Source: Gammaproteobacteria bacterium (GTDB taxonomy: Bacteria > Pseudomonadota > Gammaproteobacteria > Steroidobacterales > Steroidobacteraceae). Taken from it: DNA of 64,000 nucleotides. Positions 59,192 to 64,000 of the stretch are shown here, piece after piece. The stretch spans positions 1 to 64,000 of the forward strand of contig JANXYK010000008.1 in NCBI GenBank assembly GCA_025350055.1, written 5' to 3'. The notes beneath the pieces were generated by a model that did no database searches, was not told the DNA's origin, and saw nothing but the letters and a program-made list of their open reading frames with translations. Every line of letters starts with the position of its first letter. The stretch's first letter is position 1. Position numbers and translations under genes: made by a program.

Positions 59192-60628
59192 CTACTTGGT
59201 TGGCGCCCGCACGCGCTGCTGCCGACTGCCCATCCAGTACAGCCAGGCTCCGACCAGCAGCAACACAGCCGTCATGCCGGCCACTTTCATGATGGCCAGC
59301 ATCGGCTCTGGCTCCTCTGGCGGCGGCACAAAAGCGATCGCCATCGAACCTGTGGTTGCCAGCAGGCCGATCGATGCGATCAGCACCAGCACGGGCCGTC
59401 CACCCCAGATGCGGCTTGTGCCCGGCACCGGTGGCCCACCCGACAACTTGATCGCAGCGCCAAACATCAGCAGGAACGGCACCATCGAAGTGACGACCAT
59501 CATCTCGATCAGCACGTTGTAGGCGCCACGCACCGAGGTGCCGCTCTGGCCCAGGATCACCAGCGCCGCGACCACCAGGGTCTGCATCCAGATGGCGTTC
59601 GCCGGCGCACCGCTCCTGGGCTGCAGGTTCGCAAAGCTGCGCGGCAGGTAGTCGGCGATGCCCACTGAACTGGGTATGCGTGCCAGTGCGCCCAGCCACA
59701 GGCACAGGCTGCCGACGCGATCCAGCACCACGCAGGCCGCGCCGATGAATACGATCCAGCCCAGGTCCAGGTGCGACGCGGTCATGTGTATCGCTTCGAT
59801 CACGCCGTAAACGCCGCTGGCTTGTTCCGGCGCAATTGAGATCAGGATACTTGCCGTGCCGATGATATAGATCGCGGCGACCATCGGTGCTGCCAGCACC
59901 AGCGCGCGCGGAATGGTACGGCGCGGCTCGCGCACTTCGGCGGTCATGAAGGTCACGGCTTCGGGCCCCGTGTAGGCAAAAGCCAGAGCCGTCCAGAAGA
60001 TCACATCGCGCAGGTGAAACGCTGGCACGAGGCTGTGCAGATTGATGTGGGTGGCCGGACCGAAGCGCCACCAGCTTGCAGCTGCACAGGCCACGAGCAG
60101 CAGCAAACCTACCCAGCGCGCCACCGCACCGGCACTGTTGAGCCAGCGGGCCACCGACAGGCCACGCACGTTGAGCAGCGCGCAACAGGCCATGACAACC
60201 AGCGAGTAGCCAATGAAATAGCCGGGAGTGCCGGCCGTCGTGGTGCTCGAGGGCGACCAGAGCAATGACGCGCCGGCGATGAAATACAGAACGGTCGGCA
60301 GAAATGCCAGCGAGCCGGTCCAATAGGTCCAGCCGGTGATGTAGCCGGCGAAGGGACCAAAGGCGCGGGCGCTCCAGGTGTACATGCTGCTTTCGCCGGG
60401 AAAGCGTGAGCCCAGGTACACCATGCAAACCGCTATAGGCAGGAACATCGTCAGGCCACCGATCAGCCATACCACCAGTGCGCTCGGTCCGGTGGCAGCT
60501 GCGGTGGCGGTCCACTGCAGGCTGCTGCCCGCGGTGACCATGAACAGGGTGGTGTGCACCACGCCCATCACGCGCGGCGGCGTGGTCGTTTGCGCCGGTG
60601 ATTGGGTCCCAGTTGCTGTCGTATTCAA
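59192..60628 (-). CDS. APC-family amino acid/polyamine permease
   Basis: About 478 residues from TTG 60628 (GAGAGG upstream); an ATG at 60568 is possible but would start inside TM1. Twelve hydrophobic segments are evident. APC motifs include the N-terminal unwound TM1 region GSSLQWTATAAATGPSALVVW and FPGESSMYTWSARAFGPFAGYITGW, and TM6-like LAFAYTGPEAVTFMTAEVREPRRTIPRA. The substrate may be a basic or neutral amino acid or a polyamine. It is downstream of the methyltransferase gene on the same strand and separated by 13 bp. Confidence 0.87.
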   Translation of the reverse strand: MNTTATGTQSPAQTTTPPRVMGVVHTTLFMVTAGSSLQWTATAAATGPSALVVWLIGGLTMFLPIAVCMVYLGSRFPGESSMYTWSARAFGPFAGYITGWTYWTGSLAFLPTVLYFIAGASLLWSPSSTTTAGTPGYFIGYSLVVMACCALLNVRGLSVARWLNSAGAVARWVGLLLLVACAAASWWRFGPATHINLHSLVPAFHLRDVIFWTALAFAYTGPEAVTFMTAEVREPRRTIPRALVLAAPMVAAIYIIGTASILISIAPEQASGVYGVIEAIHMTASHLDLGWIVFIGAACVVLDRVGSLCLWLGALARIPSSVGIADYLPRSFANLQPRSGAPANAIWMQTLVVAALVILGQSGTSVRGAYNVLIEMMVVTSMVPFLLMFGAAIKLSGGPPVPGTSRIWGGRPVLVLIASIGLLATTGSMAIAFVPPPEEPEPMLAIMKVAGMTAVLLLVGAWLYWMGSRQQRVRAPTK

Positions 60629-60641
60629 GAGCCGTGGCCTC

Positions 60642-61292
60642 TCAGAGCTTGTGGTGTCCGGCCGGCCATCGTACCGAGAGCTCAATGCCGCTGCCGATTG
60701 GCAGCAGCGTGGTCTGCATATCCGACAGATTACCGAGTGCCTGCCGATAGGCTCTCGCGCTGTCGCGCGCGTACACGGGTTCGACCATGTTGTCGGCCGC
60801 GACGATGCCTTCGGCGGCCAGCTTCGGGTAGAAGGCCTGCAGGCAGGGCACGTACAGTTCCTTCCAGATGTCGAGCAGTACGAATTCGAAGTCTGCGCCC
60901 GTATCGGCATGGGTCATGGCCACTGCATCACCCAGGCGGAATTCCACGGAACCGGCCAGGCCCGCGTTACTGATTTGCCGGCGCGCTTCGGCCTGCTTGT
61001 AGTCGGCGAGTTCCATGGTCACGAGCCTGGCGTCCACCTGGCGCGCCGCATCGGCGAGTATCAGGGTGGAATACCCGTAGCTGGTGCCCAGTTCCAGCAG
61101 GCGTGCCGGGCGACGCGCCAGTATCAGACTGTGCAGGAAGGCGCCGACTTCAGGGCCTACCGGCAGCAGGAACTCGTCGCGGTGTGCGAACAGGTCCTTG
61201 CCCAGTGCGGCGGCGCGCACCTGTTCCTCGGCAATGCGCCCTTCGTACTCGCTGTACACCTGGGCGGCGGCTGGGCTGGAAAAAGCTATCAT
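60642..61292 (-). CDS. O-methyltransferase (class I SAM-dependent, catechol/caffeoyl-CoA type)
   Basis: 216 residues from ATG 61292 (an upstream ATG at 61361 overlaps the divergent cupin start). It has the class I motif RLLELGTSYGYSTLILADAA, the acidic strand VTMELADY, and FEFVLLDIWKELYVPCLQAFYPKLAAEGIVAADN with the metal/substrate Asp and Asn, as in MTF_3/catechol O-methyltransferase-like enzymes. The substrate is not predictable. It is divergent from a cupin gene with 31 bp between them. Confidence 0.85.
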   Translation of the reverse strand: MIAFSSPAAAQVYSEYEGRIAEEQVRAAALGKDLFAHRDEFLLPVGPEVGAFLHSLILARRPARLLELGTSYGYSTLILADAARQVDARLVTMELADYKQAEARRQISNAGLAGSVEFRLGDAVAMTHADTGADFEFVLLDIWKELYVPCLQAFYPKLAAEGIVAADNMVEPVYARDSARAYRQALGNLSDMQTTLLPIGSGIELSVRWPAGHHKL

Positions 61293-61323
61293 CCTGATCT
61301 CGGGGCCGACTGGAGCACAGTCG

Positions 61324-61839
61324 ATGACGAATTCTACAAGACGGGTGGTCACAGGACACAATCATCGCGGCCAGTCGGTGGTGCTGTCCGACGGCCCGCC
61401 GCCGCAGCATCACCCGATGCACGGGCCGGCGATTGGTGCCGATTTCCACGAGATGTGGGGCGATATGGACCCGGTGCCGGAACTGTCGGCGGCGTCGGCT
61501 GCTGAGCCCAACGAACGGTCTTTCACTTTGATGCCGATCTCGGGTCACCTGCTGCGCATCCTCGATGTGTATCCCCTGGGTGAGGGCGGCAAACGCACCG
61601 TGATGCACCGGACGCAGACGCTTGACTACGTGGTGGTGATCGCGGGCGAGCTGGTGCTGATACTCGATGGCAGTGAGGTGATCTTGCGGCAGGGTGATGT
61701 CGTGGTGCAGCGGGGCGCCGATCATGCCTGGGAGAATCGCGGCGCCAGCGTGGCGCGCGCGGCATTCTTCCACGTTGATGCGCGTTTCAGCGCGCAGCTG
61801 CTGGCGCAGCTCCCGCAACCGTTGGCGCTGCTGCGCTAG
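61324..61839 (+). CDS. Cupin-domain protein
   Basis: 171 residues from ATG 61324; longer starts overlap the divergent methyltransferase. The cupin core has RTVMHRTQTLDYVVVIAGELVLILDG (motif 1, with a His and the Glu of the sheet) and QRGADHAWENRG (motif 2, with His). Both support metal binding. Its 3' end overlaps the convergent NTF2-like gene by 53 bp. It may be a dioxygenase or isomerase of the small-molecule region at the right edge. Reaction unknown. Confidence 0.83.
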   Translation: MTNSTRRVVTGHNHRGQSVVLSDGPPPQHHPMHGPAIGADFHEMWGDMDPVPELSAASAAEPNERSFTLMPISGHLLRILDVYPLGEGGKRTVMHRTQTLDYVVVIAGELVLILDGSEVILRQGDVVVQRGADHAWENRGASVARAAFFHVDARFSAQLLAQLPQPLALLR

Positions 61840-62293
61840 TGCCCTGACCGAAGAACTTCATCTGGATTGAACCGCGACGCTCGAGGAATTTCCATACACC
61901 AGCTTCACGCACGAACCGGTCCTTGAACTCGCCGAAGTAGATCGGCCCGGCGGAAGTGAAGGGCGCCGGGGCATCGCCCGGCGTCGTGGAGATCATCGTG
62001 AGGTACGAGAGGCCGCGGGCCTCATCGCGACCCGTTACCTCGACCAACACATTGGTGGCGAGGTGTTTGGTCAGCAGGGTTTTGGGGCGCGTCAGCAGGG
62101 CAGCGCGGATGTTCTCGCGGCCCTGGATGACCTGGTCGGGTGTCATGGGCCGCGCAAATGAGCCTTGCTCGGCGAAGAAATCGGTGGCCCCGCTCATGTC
62201 GCCCAGGTCCAGTGCGCGTGCATAGGCGTAGACCATGCGTTCGCAGGCGCGCTCGATCTCGCTACGTTCAGCATTTCCCAGTGTGTCGGTCAT
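61787..62293 (-). CDS. NTF2/SnoaL-like protein
   Basis: A 168-residue cytosolic protein. The NTF2-like fold is seen in RMVYAYARALDLGDMSGATDFFAEQGSF, ALLTRPKTLLTKHLATNVLVEV and GPIYFGEFKDRFVREAGVWKFLERRG. The central acidic/His residues resemble scytalone-dehydratase or steroid-isomerase-like SnoaL enzymes. It is 25 bp downstream of the GMC oxidoreductase gene on the same strand, so it may process the same compound. Confidence 0.83.
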   Translation of the reverse strand: MTDTLGNAERSEIERACERMVYAYARALDLGDMSGATDFFAEQGSFARPMTPDQVIQGRENIRAALLTRPKTLLTKHLATNVLVEVTGRDEARGLSYLTMISTTPGDAPAPFTSAGPIYFGEFKDRFVREAGVWKFLERRGSIQMKFFGQGTSAAAPTVAGAAPAAAR

Positions 62294-62318
62294 CGTGATG
62301 CCTACTATAGCGCGTGGC

Positions 62319-63947
62319 TCATGCCCCGCGCGCCCTGGAATCCTCTGCCGGCATGGGCGCCCGGCCCAGTATCAGGTCACTGGCCTTCTCTGCGATCATC
62401 ACCACCGCGGCGTTGGTATTGCCACCGATAATCGAAGGGAAAACGGAGGCATCGGCGACACGCAGGCCCGTGAGGCCATGCACGCGCAAGTGCGGATCCA
62501 CGACTGCGGCTGCATCGCTACCCATGCGACAAGTGCTGACCGGGTGATGCACAGTGTAAGCCTCGGCGCGAATGTAGCTTTCCAGATCGGCATCGCTCAG
62601 CCGCTCAGGTCCCGGTGAGGATTCTGACGCGGCGTGTTTCGCAAACGCGCTGGTCGCGAACACCTGGCGCGCCAGACGGATGCCAAAGATCAGCGTCCGC
62701 AGATCCTCCGGTTCGGAAAGCAAAGCGGGGTCGATCAGCGGCGCATCAGCAGGATCGCGGCTCGCCAGCGTGAGCCGGCCTCGACTGCGCGGATACAGGC
62801 CCACCGGGCTGATTGCAAAACCATGGCCGAGCGGAAACGGAAACCTGTGGCCCGGTCGACGTGCCGGCTGGAACACCAGCTGCACATCGGGCCGATCGAC
62901 CTGCGGCGAGGATTTCACGAAGGCGGCCGATTCGAATACGTTGTTGGCTAGCGGTCCGCGGCGCGCGCACAGATACTCGGCCACGTTCCACAGCCCGCGC
63001 GGAAGCGAGCGCAGCGACAGTCCATAGGAAGTGGGGTCGCGCGTGTGCATGTGCACCGGGCTTGCCAGGTGGTCGTGCAGGTTGCGACCGACGCCTGGCA
63101 AGTGATGCTGCACATTGATGCCGAAGTTGCGCAGCCGCTCGCCATCGCCGATGCCGGAAAGCAGCAACAGTTGCGGTGAGTGGATCGCCCCGGCAGTGAG
63201 CACGATCTCGCGGCGCGCCTGCACACGGCAGCCGCCACCCGCGCCACGCGCCTCGACTGCCACGGCGCACCGATCCTGCACGACGATGTGCGTGACCTGC
63301 AGGCCGGTCAGTACGGTCAGATTGCTCCTGGCCATTGCCGGTCGCAGCATCGCGCTGGCCGAGGTCTCGCGATACCCCGCACGGATCGACAGCTGGCGCA
63401 GCCCCATGCCCTCGCTGTCCGCGCCGTTCAGGTCGGCGCGCTTTACATGGCCCAGACTCGCCAGCGCTTCGAAGAATGCAGCGTTGAGCGGATTGGGTCG
63501 CGTGACGCTGCGGACGTACATCGGCCCGTCGCGACCGTGGTACTCATCCGGGCCAAAATTCTCGTTGTGCTCGCTGCGCCTGAAATAGGGCAGGACTTCC
63601 CCGTAACTCCAGCCCGTGGTGCCGAGCGCAGCCCACTGGTCGTAGTCACGTGGATGTCCCCGGAAATACACCATGCCGTTGATCAATGCCGAGCCGCCGA
63701 GGCCGCGGCCGCGTGGAATTGCCATGCGGCGGTCATTCAGCTGCCGCTGCGGCACAGAATGCAGGCGCCAGTTCAGCGCCGCGGAACGCTGCGCCATCAC
63801 GATGGCGCCCGGCACCCGGGCCCAGAGACTGCGGCCGCTCCCACCCGCTTCCAGCAGGCACACGCGGCAGCCAGGGTCTTCCGACAGGCGCGCTGCGAGC
63901 GCGCAACCGGCACTGCCGCCGCCTACCACGACGTAGTCGAACTCCAT
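62319..63947 (-). CDS. GMC-family FAD-dependent oxidoreductase (choline-dehydrogenase type)
   Basis: A 542-residue flavoenzyme. The FAD-binding GGGSAGCALAARLSEDPG opens the protein. The GMC signatures are PRGRGLGGSALINGMVYFRG and GAIHSPQLLLLSGIG. The active-site pair near the C-terminus is His in YTVHHPVSTCRMG and Asn in SIIGGNTNAAVVMIAEKA. The family oxidises primary alcohols such as choline, glucose or aliphatic diols. No signal peptide. The start at ATG 63947 is preceded only by 53 bases to the window edge. Confidence 0.93.
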   Translation of the reverse strand: MEFDYVVVGGGSAGCALAARLSEDPGCRVCLLEAGGSGRSLWARVPGAIVMAQRSAALNWRLHSVPQRQLNDRRMAIPRGRGLGGSALINGMVYFRGHPRDYDQWAALGTTGWSYGEVLPYFRRSEHNENFGPDEYHGRDGPMYVRSVTRPNPLNAAFFEALASLGHVKRADLNGADSEGMGLRQLSIRAGYRETSASAMLRPAMARSNLTVLTGLQVTHIVVQDRCAVAVEARGAGGGCRVQARREIVLTAGAIHSPQLLLLSGIGDGERLRNFGINVQHHLPGVGRNLHDHLASPVHMHTRDPTSYGLSLRSLPRGLWNVAEYLCARRGPLANNVFESAAFVKSSPQVDRPDVQLVFQPARRPGHRFPFPLGHGFAISPVGLYPRSRGRLTLASRDPADAPLIDPALLSEPEDLRTLIFGIRLARQVFATSAFAKHAASESSPGPERLSDADLESYIRAEAYTVHHPVSTCRMGSDAAAVVDPHLRVHGLTGLRVADASVFPSIIGGNTNAAVVMIAEKASDLILGRAPMPAEDSRARGA

Positions 63948-64000
63948 GCCGGCACCCTAGCACGCAAATAGTCCGTGCCTCCCGCCCGGGCCGCTGTGGG

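Noticed and set aside
58884-60515. 543-codon reverse frame over the permease and cytochrome b561 genes
   Set aside because: It is a shifted reading of the APC permease gene and runs into the opposite-strand cytochrome b561. Transmembrane and family motifs are only in the other frame.
1-64000. CRISPR array, tRNA or rRNA genes
   Set aside because: No regularly spaced repeats and no cloverleaf or rRNA-like sequence were noticed by eye. A tRNAscan/Infernal run would be needed to exclude a hidden tRNA.

Overview
The window looks like a chromosomal segment of a high-GC Gammaproteobacterium. Pointers are the two large TonB-dependent receptors, HME-RND metal efflux, Tat-exported redox enzymes, PiT phosphate uptake, RluE and MetF. 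The receptor content and the TPR-sulfotransferase recall the Steroidobacter/Nevskia/xanthomonad area, but that placement is inference. No rRNA or tRNA gene and no CRISPR array was recognised. Most genes are intact and tightly packed. The left 4.4 kb and a few later spots hold mobile-element debris, broken genes and duplicated fragments.

Layout. 1-4.4 kb is accessory: an IS21-type istA running off the left edge with its terminal repeats, a secreted alpha/beta hydrolase, an intact HigA-like antitoxin whose toxin gene is cut by a 3'-truncated IS256-type element, and a decayed chrB (chromate resistance) remnant at the other side of that element. 4.4-10.8 kb is a heavy-metal RND pump plus lipoprotein adaptor, divergent from an OmpR/QseC-type two-component pair. 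11.5-12.3 kb is a Phd/VapC-type toxin-antitoxin pair with a near-consensus promoter that predicts a leaderless mRNA. 12.5-21 kb holds rluE, a B12-type radical SAM enzyme, an aspartyl/asparaginyl beta-hydroxylase, a TonB receptor, a cytosolic beta-propeller protein and a TPR-sulfotransferase. The last five may form one peptide or small-molecule modification and transport locus.

21.3-29 kb contains a NfeR(YqjI)/PadR regulator with a DUF2218 gene, an esterase with an aminotransferase, a cytochrome b with a Tat-exported molybdopterin oxidoreductase, a secreted protein of unknown role, and an asparagine-synthase-like enzyme that lacks the glutaminase cysteine. 29-34.6 kb has a very large secreted BNR/sortilin-fold propeller protein inserted between a fragment and an intact copy of the DUF47 gene. 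The intact copy sits in a DUF47-PiT phosphate operon. 34.6-51 kb carries c-di-GMP, LysR/isochorismatase, TonB receptor, NarL-type two-component, ArsR/metF and a CsgG-DUF4810-DUF799 lipoprotein operon. Several genes here show single-base frameshifts.

51.2-59.1 kb is the most striking locus: six co-directional genes, PSD1 (cytochrome c + DUF1549 + DUF1553), a Tat DUF1501 protein, a cytochrome c with a leucine-rich tail, a cytochrome b, a Tat NHL-propeller protein and a cytochrome b561. The DUF1549/1553-DUF1501 pair is typical of Planctomycetes. Here it is coupled to two membrane cytochromes b, which suggests an extracytoplasmic redox pathway of unknown substrate. The window ends with an APC permease, an O-methyltransferase, a cupin, an NTF2-like protein and a GMC oxidoreductase.
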